DNA of 64,000 bases from GCA-2733415 sp964276095 (GCA_964276095.1 CAXYDR010000003.1:1718040-1782039); one strand, 5' to 3'. Counted from the first letter of the stretch, positions 24,794-33,388 are shown. Notes: a model not told the origin generated them from the letters alone. Translations and numbers: made by a program.

Positions 24794-25869
24794 GATAAAG
24801 GTATTTTTATAGTGGCAATAACCTGATTATTTCTTTCTTCTAAATCAAAGCTTGCGTTTCCTTTATATAATAAAGATAAACGTTCTTTTATATTTTTAAC
24901 TCCTAATTGAGTAGAATTAGTATTGTTATTTAGCTTACCTGGATTAATAACTTCAATATGCAGGTTGCTAGTTTTTTTTTTGATGTTTAATGAAATAACT
25001 CCTCCATTTTTGATATTAGTAATACCATGTTTTACGGCATTTTCTATTAGCATTTGTATAATCATTGGAGGTATTAGGACTTCTGAGGTTATTAATGATA
25101 TTTTTTTATCAAATTGTAAGCGCTCTTCCAGTTGTATTTTGGAAATAGCAATATAATTGTCAACCATTTCTATCTCATTTTCTAAAGTGATTGCATTAAC
25201 GTTGTTTTTGGTTAGTGAATAGCGTAACATTTCAGCTAAACGAGTAATCATTTCCCTTGATTTGGAGGTGTCTTCCAATATAAGCCCTCTTATGTTATTC
25301 AAGCTGTTAAACATAAAATGAGGATTAATCTGACCTTTTAATGTATTCAGCTCAGATTCTTTCAAATTATTTTCCAAAAATATCTGTTTTAGTTGAACAT
25401 TTTTTAATTGATGGTAAATGTTTATTGTTATATAAACAAATAGCCAAATAAAAAAAAGTGTAGCAAAAAAAGGAATATTATAGAGCTTAATATAGAGTAA
25501 AGAGATATTCGTTTCTCTAAAAGCATTGTTGCCAAGGTAGCTATCTAAGTAAATTAAAATTGGCCAAATAAGTAATGAGTAAACTACTTGAACGCTTACA
25601 AACACTGTGATTAGTTTTAGGATGTCTACTCGTTTTATTTTTTTAAAATCTAAATAATGGTCAATAAAATAAGCCGTTATAAAGGATAAAATAAAAGCAA
25701 GAATACCGCATGCTAAACCCTCGGCCAAGGCATATTTTATTTTTGAAATAACAAGCTCTTCACTACCAAATATTCTGTGAATTTTTAGTGTTGTAAGTGT
25801 AAAAAAGAATAGTAAAATCCAGCAAATAAAACTAAATATAATATAGTATTTGTTAGTAGTTAACTTCAT
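24790..25869 (-). CDS. Sensor histidine kinase, LytS/YehU (His_kinase) type
   Basis: 359 residues. Four predicted membrane helices (about residues 9-28, 50-70, 84-108 and 128-150) are followed by a coiled linker. The kinase core has phospho-acceptor H184 in INPHFMFNSLNNI, the PF06580 signature, and the ATP-binding N-box MLIENAVKHGI plus NPGKL and GVKNIKERL. It has no large extracellular sensor domain. It phosphorylates the LytTR regulator encoded next to it (4-bp overlap). The pair is transcribed away from the upstream small-protein genes. Confidence 0.93.
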   Translation of the reverse strand: MKLTTNKYYIIFSFICWILLFFFTLTTLKIHRIFGSEELVISKIKYALAEGLACGILAFILSFITAYFIDHYLDFKKIKRVDILKLITVFVSVQVVYSLLIWPILIYLDSYLGNNAFRETNISLLYIKLYNIPFFATLFFIWLFVYITINIYHQLKNVQLKQIFLENNLKESELNTLKGQINPHFMFNSLNNIRGLILEDTSKSREMITRLAEMLRYSLTKNNVNAITLENEIEMVDNYIAISKIQLEERLQFDKKISLITSEVLIPPMIIQMLIENAVKHGITNIKNGGVISLNIKKKTSNLHIEVINPGKLNNNTNSTQLGVKNIKERLSLLYKGNASFDLEERNNQVIATIKIPLS

Positions 25870-26059
25870 AGGGTAATGTTGGTATTTATACTAGCTTCTT
25901 GAGCAGTTAATATAGTGCTACTTTTTAATAATTAAAATGATATAGTCAACTATATTATATGAATATCTGAATGATGAACTCAATTAGTATGCTCATAAAT
26001 TTTAAAACAATTGTTATCATAGCTGTAAGTTTTTGATTAATGATTTAAAGATGTTTTTT

Positions 26060-26212
26060 TTAAATATTATTTGACTTATAATTGTCTTTATAAACACCTT
26101 CAATAAGACCATATAATATGATGCTGACTATAATAATTGAGATTGAATTTAATAGGTAATATATTAAAACACCAATAATGACTCCGATAATTAATTTGAT
26201 TGAATTTTTCAT
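26060..26212 (-). CDS. Small membrane protein (50 aa), unrecognised
   Basis: An ATG at 26212 opens a 50-codon frame ending TAA at 26060: MKNSIKLIIGVIIGVLIYYL at the N-terminus, a second hydrophobic stretch IIIVSIILYGLIEG, then a charged tail. It has two membrane helices or one long hairpin. It starts 28 bp after the 129-aa gene on the same strand, so the two are probably cotranscribed. Function unknown. It is short, but its composition (alternating hydrophobic helices, charged ends) is typical of a real membrane protein. Confidence 0.55.
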   Translation of the reverse strand: MKNSIKLIIGVIIGVLIYYLLNSISIIIVSIILYGLIEGVYKDNYKSNNI

Positions 26213-26240
26213 GTGGACTTTGTGTTGGATAGCTATTAAT

Positions 26241-26630
26241 TTATGGTGTTGTAATCACTCCTTTTTTAAAAACAATTGTATTATTTCTTGTTTTGACATC
26301 ATTAAAGGTCAACTCGATATAATTTGCTTCTTTGAAATTTTCTAGATTTTGCTTAAACACTTCCTGGATTTTTGTTGCTTCTTTTTTAGTAATATTTGTT
26401 AAATCACTTTCCTGAATGGTTACAAAATGGGAATCACCATATATACCTTTAGATATTAAAAACCCATTTGCACTCATAGTGTTAATGTCTTTACAGTGAA
26501 GCTCTTCAGATAGTAATTCTGCTATATTGTTGGTATTAGCATTCTTACCAAAAATATTATCAAATATTAAAGTGTCTAATAAAATAAAAGTCACAACTGC
26601 TAACCCTACATAAATAATTTTTTTCTTCAT
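26241..26630 (-). CDS. Hypothetical membrane-anchored protein
   Basis: 129 residues. The N-terminal segment KKKIIYVGLAVVTFILLDTL is a membrane anchor or uncleaved signal, followed by an exported domain of about 100 residues with mixed alpha/beta pattern (ELHCKDINTMSANGFLISKG, YIELTFNDVKTRNNTIVFKK). No family recognised. It is probably transcribed with the 50-aa membrane protein just downstream. Confidence 0.7.
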   Translation of the reverse strand: MKKKIIYVGLAVVTFILLDTLIFDNIFGKNANTNNIAELLSEELHCKDINTMSANGFLISKGIYGDSHFVTIQESDLTNITKKEATKIQEVFKQNLENFKEANYIELTFNDVKTRNNTIVFKKGVITTP

Positions 26631-26743
26631 GACTGTTTGTTTTTTGATTATAGTATCAAATATATAGGAACACTACAGTTCTAAAGTAGAAAATATGACG
26701 AGCGGTTTTATGAATATAATGAGCGGATCAAAAACTATAAAAA

Positions 26744-26782
26744 TTAAGAAAGCCAAAACAATTTATTGTTTTGGATTTCTTA
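26744..26782. terminator. Terminator hairpin of the DUF4136 gene
   Basis: TTAAGAAAGCCAAAACAA pairs with TTGTTTTGGATTTCTTAA across a 3-nt loop, with one G/A mismatch. It lies 20 bp past the stop of the minus-strand DUF4136 gene. Confidence 0.75.
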
Positions 26783-26801
26783 ATTAATGAGATATGCTCT
26801 T

Positions 26802-27323
26802 TTATTTTTTGTCTGCTCCTGGAGGATATTTCGCTAAAATTTGAGTTACAAATTCTTGAGTTCTTTCATCCTTCTTTTCAACACTGTGAGTTAAATAACC
26901 TGATCCTCTACCTTGCCAAACTAACTGTTTGTCTTTTGAGTTGATTAAATCAATATACAAAACACCGTTTGTAGAACTTGAAACTTGACGGTTATAACCA
27001 CCATACCATGGTCCCCATCCATACCCAATACCTGCATTATACACATTTACATTCTTTTCAGTTTTTGTATTGATGTTAATCAGTAAATCGGGTGATTCAG
27101 ATTTTGTGAACCCTTTAGCTAGCATTTCTTTTTCAATTGCTCTAAGAATTCTCTTTTTATCTAAATCAGAAATTTCTACTTTATCAATACCTGGTTTGTA
27201 GAAAGCAAAAGTCTTGTAGCTATTAAATGGAGCTTGTGTATCATAATCAGTGGTTACTCTAACAGAAGCACATGATGTTAGAATTATAGCAATTGTAATA
27301 GTAAGTAGTTTGAATACTTTCAT
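26802..27323 (-). CDS. DUF4136 domain lipoprotein
   Basis: 173 residues. The signal sequence ends with a lipobox, ILTSC at residues 14-18. The rest matches DUF4136: YDTQAPFNSYKTFAFYKPG, LDKKRILRAIEKEMLAKGF, SPDLLINI, GPWYGGYN and LVWQGRGSGYL. It is an envelope lipoprotein of unknown role, common in Bacteroidota and Proteobacteria. It lies alone between urocanase (52 bp upstream on the same strand) and the small membrane-protein genes, with its own terminator. Confidence 0.88.
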   Translation of the reverse strand: MKVFKLLTITIAIILTSCASVRVTTDYDTQAPFNSYKTFAFYKPGIDKVEISDLDKKRILRAIEKEMLAKGFTKSESPDLLININTKTEKNVNVYNAGIGYGWGPWYGGYNRQVSSSTNGVLYIDLINSKDKQLVWQGRGSGYLTHSVEKKDERTQEFVTQILAKYPPGADKK

Positions 27324-27375
27324 AATAATTGTTTTATGCGCTTCTGTTTAAGTTTATTTATAAATAGAACGCTGG

Positions 27376-29388
27376 TTATAAATTAGTAAGTAGTTTGTCG
27401 TCAACTAAATTTGGAACAGTAACTTTTAATTTAGGTTCTGATTTCATAGCTCTTTCAATAGCAAAAATAGCACCTTCATTTCTTGCCCAATTTCTACGAG
27501 CAATTCCGTTATTTACATCCCAAAAGAGCATCGATTCTAAACGTCTCCCTGCATCTTTACTACCATCAAGAACCATACCGAAACCTCCGTTGATTACTTC
27601 TCCCCAGCCAACACCACCACCATTGTGGATTGAGACCCAAGTAGCACCTCTAAAACTATCTCCAATTACATTGTGTATAGCCATATCAGCAGTAAAACGT
27701 GAGCCGTCATAAATGTTTGATGTTTCTCTATATGGAGAGTCTGTTCCGGAAACATCATGATGATCTCTTCCTAAAACAACAGTTCCTATTTTCCCTTTTT
27801 TAATAGCTTTATTAAATGCCTTAGCAATTTTCATTCGTCCTTCAGCATCTGCATATAAAATACGTGCTTGTGAACCCACTACTAATTTGTTTTCTTGAGC
27901 CCCTTTTATCCACTGAATGTTATCCGTCATTTGTTGTTGGATTTCAGCAGGAGATTCTTTCTTTAATTTCTCTAAAACTTTACAAGCAATTTCATCAGTT
28001 TTTGCTAAATCTTCTGGCTTCCCAGAAGCACAAACCCATCTAAATGGTCCGAATCCATAATCGAAACACATTGGTCCCATAATGTCTTGTACATAACTTG
28101 GGTATTTGAATTCTCTTCCTATTGTTGGATTGTCAGACATTACATCAGCACCTGCACGAGAAGCTTCTAGTAAAAAAGCGTTTCCGTAATCGAAAAAATA
28201 AGTTCCTTTTGCAGTATGTTTATTAATTGCTTTTGCATGACGACATAAAGTTTCTTGAACTTTTTCTTTAAATAGATCAGGTTCGTTTGCCATCATATCA
28301 TTAGCATCTTCAAAAGAGATGTCTACTGGGTAGTATCCTCCAGCCCATGGGTTGTGTAAAGAAGTTTGGTCAGACCCTAAATCGATATGTACTTCTTCTT
28401 TGTCAAACTTTTCCCAAACGTCCACAATGTTACCTAAATAAGCAATAGAGACTGTTTCTTTATTGGATTTTGCCTGTTTAACACGAGTGACTAACTCATT
28501 TAAATCAGTTATTTTTTCATCTATCCAACCTTGATCTAATCGTACTTGAGTAATTTTTGGGTTTACTTCGGCACAAACAGTAATACAACCAGCAATATTC
28601 CCTGCTTTTGGCTGCGCTCCAGACATACCTCCTAAACCTGAAGTAACAAACAGATTACCTTTTGGTTCTTTTCCTATTTTTCTAAATCCGTTTAAAACTG
28701 TAATTGTTGTACCATGCACTATACCTTGCGGGCCTATATACATGTAACTTCCTGCAGTCATTTGTCCATATTGTGAAACTCCTAAAGCATTAAATTTCTC
28801 CAAATCATCTGGTTGAGAATAATTAGGAATCATCATACCATTAGTAACCACAACTCTTGGTGCATCTTTATGAGATGGAAATAAACCCATTGGGTGACCA
28901 GAATACATTACTAATGTTTGCTTATCAGTCATTTCTGATAAGTATTTCATAGTTAATAAATACTGAGCCCAGTTAGAAAACACTGCTCCGTTACCACCAT
29001 ATGTAATTAATTCATGTGGGTGTTGTGCCACAGCATAATCCAGGTTATTTTGAATCATTAACATGATAGCCTTCGCTTGTTTACATTTACCAGGGTATTC
29101 CTTAATTGGTCTGGCTTTCATTTCGTAATCTGGACGAAAACGGTACATGTAAATACGCCCATAATCATTTAATTCAGCTAAGAATTCTTTTGCTAATATT
29201 TCGTGTTGTTCAGGTTTAAAATAACGTAACGCATTTTGTAAAGCTAGCTTTTTCTCTTCATCAGAAAGGATATCTTTACGTTTTGGTGCATGGTTAATAG
29301 TTGTTTCGTACTCTTTTACAGGAGGTAATTCGTTAGGAATACCTTGTTTGATATGTTGCTTAAAGCTTAATACTGTTATAGTTTCCAT
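27376..29388 (-). CDS. hutU: Urocanate hydratase
   Basis: 670 residues from ATG 29388 (METITVLSFKQH); the upstream 31-codon extension is low-complexity and not expected. It converts urocanate to imidazolonepropionate in histidine degradation. NAD-binding and catalytic landmarks are TYGGNGAVFSNWAQYLLTM, SGHPMGLFPSH, SGLGGMSGAQPKAG, GRDHHDVSGTDSPYRETSNI and HNGGGVGWGEVINGG. No hutH, hutI or hutG is visible nearby, so the pathway genes are scattered in this genome. Length is typical of the long Bacteroidota form; the E. coli-type enzyme has about 555 residues. Confidence 0.95.
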   Translation of the reverse strand: METITVLSFKQHIKQGIPNELPPVKEYETTINHAPKRKDILSDEEKKLALQNALRYFKPEQHEILAKEFLAELNDYGRIYMYRFRPDYEMKARPIKEYPGKCKQAKAIMLMIQNNLDYAVAQHPHELITYGGNGAVFSNWAQYLLTMKYLSEMTDKQTLVMYSGHPMGLFPSHKDAPRVVVTNGMMIPNYSQPDDLEKFNALGVSQYGQMTAGSYMYIGPQGIVHGTTITVLNGFRKIGKEPKGNLFVTSGLGGMSGAQPKAGNIAGCITVCAEVNPKITQVRLDQGWIDEKITDLNELVTRVKQAKSNKETVSIAYLGNIVDVWEKFDKEEVHIDLGSDQTSLHNPWAGGYYPVDISFEDANDMMANEPDLFKEKVQETLCRHAKAINKHTAKGTYFFDYGNAFLLEASRAGADVMSDNPTIGREFKYPSYVQDIMGPMCFDYGFGPFRWVCASGKPEDLAKTDEIACKVLEKLKKESPAEIQQQMTDNIQWIKGAQENKLVVGSQARILYADAEGRMKIAKAFNKAIKKGKIGTVVLGRDHHDVSGTDSPYRETSNIYDGSRFTADMAIHNVIGDSFRGATWVSIHNGGGVGWGEVINGGFGMVLDGSKDAGRRLESMLFWDVNNGIARRNWARNEGAIFAIERAMKSEPKLKVTVPNLVDDKLLTNL

Positions 29389-29624
29389 GTTATAATGTTG
29401 AATTGTTATTAGTGTGTTGCGTTTGTGATTAAGCAACTGTTGGAGCCCATTTCTATTGTTATTATTGGCTTGTAGAAGCATTTAATAATAGAAATAGCGA
29501 GTTTGGATAGCGCAACTTTTTAGTAATAAAAAGACACGCCAGAATAAAAACTATGGATAACGGATATCAACCCTGTGATACTTGCTATAAATAGCAATCT
29601 TGTATTTTAACAGTTGAATATCCA

Positions 29625-29798
29625 TTACTTCTTTTCTTTTGTAGTGTTTGTTTTTTTATCAAACCCATATGGACAGTGCCTACATCCACTTTCACAGCAA
29701 TAGCCTCTCTTTAAATGGTACTGTTCTGTGAAGCATTTGTAGCCTTCAGGAGTTAAATAATAATCTCCTTCTTCTAATGGGATTCTCTTTTTAATCAT
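29625..29798 (-). CDS. DUF5522 cysteine-rich small protein
   Basis: 57 residues from ATG 29798 (MIKKRIPLEEGDYYLTPEG), or 64 residues from an in-frame ATG at 29819. The cysteine pattern YCCESGCRHCPYGF is the DUF5522 signature and probably binds a metal. A perfect Bacteroidota -7 element (TATATTTG, 29806-29813 on the minus strand) lies inside the longer reading, so transcription would start at or next to ATG 29798 and the mRNA would be almost leaderless. That favours the shorter protein. Confidence 0.8.
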   Translation of the reverse strand: MIKKRIPLEEGDYYLTPEGYKCFTEQYHLKRGYCCESGCRHCPYGFDKKTNTTKEKK

Positions 29799-29849
29799 GA
29801 TATCACAAATATACAGCATTTTTGGTTTGATTATTGTTCCTATTTGTAT

Positions 29850-30176
29850 ATGATTTTAGTTAGTAAATATTTTGTTCCTAAAGGATATGATGGAATTACT
29901 TTATATCCATTTGTTTTCTTGAAATATGAGCAACAAAAACAAAATGAAGTGTTATTGAATCATGAACGAATTCACATAATTCAACAAAAAGAGTTACTAG
30001 TTTTGTTCTTTTATATATGGTATGTAATAGAATTCTTTATTAGACTGTTGGTGTGCAAAAATTGGAGTATAGCTTATAAAAACATTTCTTTTGAACAAGA
30101 GGCTTACAACAACCAACCTAATTTAATGTATATTCAAAAACGCCCTATATGGGCGTTTTTAAGATATATTAAATAG
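29850..30176 (+). CDS. Conserved hypothetical membrane-associated protein with HExxH-like motif
   Basis: 108 residues from ATG 29850; an upstream in-frame TTG at 29844 is unlikely. NHERIHIIQQKELL resembles the HExxH region of BlaR1/M56-type proteins (HERIH), followed by a hydrophobic helix VLFFYIWYVIEFFIRLL and FEQEAYNNQ, where the Glu could be a third ligand. The protein is too short for a full M56 peptidase. Its last ten or so codons (KRPIWAFL) are encoded by a perfect terminator hairpin at 30136-30160, so the C-terminus doubles as the transcription stop. Function unknown; the metalloprotease link is weak. Confidence 0.7.
   Translation: MILVSKYFVPKGYDGITLYPFVFLKYEQQKQNEVLLNHERIHIIQQKELLVLFFYIWYVIEFFIRLLVCKNWSIAYKNISFEQEAYNNQPNLMYIQKRPIWAFLRYIK
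30136..30160. terminator. Bidirectional terminator inside a coding end
   Basis: AAAAACGCCC-TATAT-GGGCGTTTTT forms a perfect 10-bp stem with a 5-nt loop. It lies wholly inside the plus-strand 108-aa gene, ending 16 bp before its stop, and 22 bp beyond the stop of the convergent surface-protein gene. Confidence 0.9.
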
Positions 30177-30181
30177 TATTA

Positions 30182-31504
30182 TTATTTCCTTGTTGTAGGG
30201 CGTTTTGCTTTAGTAATGTTTTTACTTTCTGAAGCACCATGTAATTTAGGGTGGATATAGTGTCCTTTTTCCCATGTTTTTTTGACTTCAGGAATAACTC
30301 TGTTTTTATTGGCCCATACATCTTTACGAACACCCGTAACCATCCAGCTCACTTTTATATTAGGGCTATTTGTTTTTATTTCAAAAGTGTTATTATTCAA
30401 TTCTTTTGAAATTATTGCTTGAGCAAATGAACCTATAACAGTTAATTGATACCTAAACTCTTTATTTAAAGCTTTAAAGTATTTGGGCATTTTTACAATT
30501 GCAATACTATTTGAGTTTGTTGTAATATTTCCATTATAGATATTCATCATATCTGGGCTTTCAACAAAGCTATGGTATAAGTATTTGTTTGCAGGGTCTA
30601 AAGGATGATCAATTTTGAATGTTCCTGACGCTTTTGAAAGTGCTCCTGTTACATCCAAATCAGCTGTCACTTGAACACCACCTGAAGCTTCAATAATTAA
30701 ATGATCATCAACATCTTCATCTAGGTATACAAAATCTCCATCTCCAAAATTTAAGCGAGCTCCAGCTCCTATGGCATCTGGACCCTGTAGTCTAAGTACA
30801 TCATCAGTTGTTTCATTATGTACATGCAACCTATGTGTAGGTGTTGTAGCGGTTGGCCCAATTCTTACTTCTCCGGTTTTTTTGATTCGGATACGTTCAT
30901 CAAAAGCATTACTCCCGTCTGTAGCACCAAAAACTAAATCTCTGTCTCCAGCAGCAACTTGAAAAGTACCTGGGAGAGCAAATCCTGAAGTAGAATTTAC
31001 ATGGCCAATATGTCCACGATAGTTTGTTCCGTCAAAAGGGCCTTCTGAAAAATAGATTCCCGCAAAACCTGCAGAGTTTTCATTATCAACAGACATAACT
31101 CCGGCATTTGCAGCATCATCTTTTACAGTAAATTTATGTACAGGCGTAGGTGTTCCTACACCTACGTTATCAATGTTAGCATTATAGATGTCATTTCCGT
31201 TTATTGTCCAGTCATTATCTCCACTGCCAAAAGGAACCCAAGCAGCCCCATCATAGTAATAAAACCCTGGTGTACTATCTGTTTGATAGATTAAAAGCCC
31301 GTTCCTAGTAGCATCAACTGTGATTAGATTTCGTTCAACGATTGTCATCCTGGGGATTAAAATTCCAGTTGTTGTTGATTGAATATCCAATGAAGCACTC
31401 GAGTTTGGATTTGTAGTACCAATCCCTACTTGTGCTTGACTTTTCTGTGAAATAAAAATAATGGTAGCACCAACAATCAAGGTTTTTAAAATAAGCTTAT
31501 ACAT
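30182..31504 (-). CDS. Secreted tail-fibre-like surface protein ('QVGIGTT' family), module A
   Basis: 440 residues. A signal peptide ending SQKSQA precedes QVGIGTTNPNSSASLDIQS, the family's N-terminal signature, then DSTPGFYYYDGAAWVPFG. The middle is a beta-rich shaft with repeated VG(V/I)GTPTP, RIKKTGEVRIGP and RLNFGDGDFVY words. The C-terminal module (about 305-420: KYLYHSFVESPDMMNIYNGN, LTVIGSFAQAIISKE, IKVSWMVTGVRKD) differs from the other members here. The protein is probably exported to the cell surface; no T9SS tail is seen. Ligand and function unknown. It is one of four paralogues in 30-43.5 kb. Confidence 0.82.
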   Translation of the reverse strand: MYKLILKTLIVGATIIFISQKSQAQVGIGTTNPNSSASLDIQSTTTGILIPRMTIVERNLITVDATRNGLLIYQTDSTPGFYYYDGAAWVPFGSGDNDWTINGNDIYNANIDNVGVGTPTPVHKFTVKDDAANAGVMSVDNENSAGFAGIYFSEGPFDGTNYRGHIGHVNSTSGFALPGTFQVAAGDRDLVFGATDGSNAFDERIRIKKTGEVRIGPTATTPTHRLHVHNETTDDVLRLQGPDAIGAGARLNFGDGDFVYLDEDVDDHLIIEASGGVQVTADLDVTGALSKASGTFKIDHPLDPANKYLYHSFVESPDMMNIYNGNITTNSNSIAIVKMPKYFKALNKEFRYQLTVIGSFAQAIISKELNNNTFEIKTNSPNIKVSWMVTGVRKDVWANKNRVIPEVKKTWEKGHYIHPKLHGASESKNITKAKRPTTRK

Positions 31505-31592
31505 ATCACTTTTTGTTTTAAGTTACTATTTTGCGTATAAGTTTGTTGGAGGGAGTTTTTTTGAAGCGATACTGTAAGTTAGTATTTATATC

Positions 31593-31622
31593 TGTGAAAT
31601 ACAAATTAAGCAGATGAAGTAC
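31593..31622 (-). promoter_or_regulatory. Candidate LytTR-type direct repeat upstream of the 30182 gene
   Basis: TGTGAAATAC (31593) and GATGAAGTAC (31613) match at 7 of 10 bases with a 20-bp period, about 90-120 bp upstream of the start. It resembles the exact repeat at 33189-33220. Confidence 0.35.
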
Positions 31623-31684
31623 ATTTGTGGTTGGTTGTTTTTTAACTATCCAATAAGATTAATTTGGATAATTTTTTACAAGAC

Positions 31685-31714
31685 AAAAAAAAACGCCCTA
31701 AGTGGGCGTTTTTT
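31685..31714. terminator. Terminator of the S74 surface-protein gene
   Basis: AAAAAAACGCCC-TAAGT-GGGCGTTTTTT, a perfect stem flanked by A and T runs, just past the minus-strand stop at 31736. The same stem core (ACGCCC/GGGCGT) is used at 30136. Confidence 0.9.
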
Positions 31715-31735
31715 AGGTATATAATATGTAAGTTT

Positions 31736-33082
31736 TTATTTCTCTAATTTTTCAATTCTAGTTTTTAAGCTTTTTATAATTATCTGTTGCTCTTTAATTG
31801 CTTGTGTAAGTAATGGAATCATTTGAACGTAATTAACCATTTTAACATCTAAATCACCGCCTTGTTTTTTAGCCAATTCAGGGTTTTCTTTTAATTGTTT
31901 TTTAGAATAAATATTATCGTTTAAGGGTATGTTTTTGTCAGATACTAAATGTGGTAATACTTGTTCTAGTTCTTGAGCAATAAAACCCATTTGAGGAGTT
32001 CTTGCTAAACCAACACCTTTGTATTTTTTCCATTTCATATCATAGTGTTTTGGTTTTATTTGGGCTAAAATATCAAGTGCACCTTCTATAGGTTTAATGT
32101 TTTTCTTTAATCTTCTGTCAGATAGATTTACAAAACCAGCAGTATATCCTATATCTCCAGATGCTAATAATGCAAATCCAGTGGTAGTGCTTTCTAGACC
32201 TTGTACTCCAATGTATCCTGTTGTAGCTCCTGAATCTTGTCCAATACCTATAACTCCATAACCTGTACCAGTTGTATCATAACCACTTACACCAGTTGCT
32301 CTGTTTGTTGTAAGTCCTTCAACATTAGCTGATACACCAATTCCACCATCATTGTCTTCTCCATAAATAGCGACACCATCAAATGTATATGCGTTTACTG
32401 CATAATTTAAACCATTTCCATTGTCTGAAGTTGTAGCTCCTGTTGCATTCCAGTTTGTATTACCATAAACTACTAATTTGTCTATTCCGTAAAAGAAGTC
32501 ATCTTCACCTATAATTGTTCTTCCTTCAATTGTAGCACCTCCAGTTTGAGCTACGGCTGTACCTCCAGTAAAAGTGTTTCCAATTATTAGATTTCCACCA
32601 ACTTCTAAAGTAGCATCTGTTGGATTGTTTTCTGCAATACCAACCTTACCATTACTTGCAACTCTTATACGTTCATTGTTATTTGTTTTTACTGCAAAAG
32701 CAACATTGTCAGTTGTTCCTATAAAGTTAGTTCCTACTGTTGTTCCTGTATTTCCAGTTAGTGACCAATCTGCACTAGCAGCAGCTCCTAAACGTACCCA
32801 CAGGGTACCATCGTTATAATAAAATCCTGGTGTAACATCGCCAGTTGTAGCAGTATTATAAACGGTCATTCCAGCTACATCAGTACTTAATGGAGCAGGA
32901 CTAGTTGTGTTTGTTAATGCAACTCTTGGGAGTAATAAACCTCTTGTTGTACTTGTGATGTCTAGTTCTGCATCAGCATTTGGGCTTGTTGTTCCAATTC
33001 CAACTTGTGCAGTTGAAAATAGTGGGGTAATTAAAAAAATTGCACATAGCAATTTTAGAAACTGTTGGGGGGCAGTTTTCAT
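31736..33082 (-). CDS. Secreted tail-fibre-like surface protein with C-terminal peptidase S74 (intramolecular chaperone) domain
   Basis: 448 residues. A signal peptide is followed by AQVGIGTTSPNADAELDI, PRVALTNTTSPAPLSTDVAG and TPGFYYNDGTLWVRLG, closely matching the 39450 paralogue. The shaft contains NFIGTTDNVAFAVKTNNNER and YGEDNDGG repeats. The C-terminus (about 328-448) is an S74 chaperone: DRRLKKNIKPIEGALDILAQ, GFIAQELEQVLPHLV, NYVQMIPLLTQAIKEQQ and a final coiled coil. S74 domains help phage tail spikes and some surface proteins trimerise and then cut themselves off at the Ser just before the conserved Asp-Arg-Arg (NLSDRRL). A trimeric fibre is therefore likely. Confidence 0.9.
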   Translation of the reverse strand: MKTAPQQFLKLLCAIFLITPLFSTAQVGIGTTSPNADAELDITSTTRGLLLPRVALTNTTSPAPLSTDVAGMTVYNTATTGDVTPGFYYNDGTLWVRLGAAASADWSLTGNTGTTVGTNFIGTTDNVAFAVKTNNNERIRVASNGKVGIAENNPTDATLEVGGNLIIGNTFTGGTAVAQTGGATIEGRTIIGEDDFFYGIDKLVVYGNTNWNATGATTSDNGNGLNYAVNAYTFDGVAIYGEDNDGGIGVSANVEGLTTNRATGVSGYDTTGTGYGVIGIGQDSGATTGYIGVQGLESTTTGFALLASGDIGYTAGFVNLSDRRLKKNIKPIEGALDILAQIKPKHYDMKWKKYKGVGLARTPQMGFIAQELEQVLPHLVSDKNIPLNDNIYSKKQLKENPELAKKQGGDLDVKMVNYVQMIPLLTQAIKEQQIIIKSLKTRIEKLEK

Positions 33083-33188
33083 AATTTTTTTCGGGTAATT
33101 ATATTGTTAATATTCGGGTGCCTGATTCTAAAAATCAAGCGAATATAAAAAATATCCCATATGTTAGGTAGGGCAATAATATATTTTC

Positions 33189-33220
33189 GATGAAGTGTGC
33201 TAAAAGACAGATGAAGTGTG
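33189..33220 (-). promoter_or_regulatory. Exact 11-bp direct repeat, candidate LytTR operator
   Basis: GATGAAGTGTG occurs at 33189-33199 and again at 33210-33220, a period of 21 bp. It lies 107-138 bp upstream of the S74 gene start. Paired direct repeats about two helical turns apart are the typical LytTR binding arrangement. Confidence 0.5.
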
Positions 33221-33348
33221 TTTTAGATCAATTTTTGATTATGTAAAGCTATTTTGTCTGGTTTTTAGGTTGTTTATAGGGGGAGTCAGAGATCGCTTTT
33301 AGTATTATTTCTTTGTGTTTGATAGTTTTAAAATAATACTTTTCTAGC

Positions 33349-33388
33349 TAAAAGAGCGGCTATCTTATACAGGATAGCCGCTCTTTTT
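33349..33388. terminator. Terminator of the giant GEVED protein gene
   Basis: AAAAGAGCGGCTATC pairs with GATAGCCGCTCTTTT across a 9-nt loop (TTATACAG region), followed by Ts on both strands. It begins 28 bp after the minus-strand stop at 33417. Confidence 0.9.
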
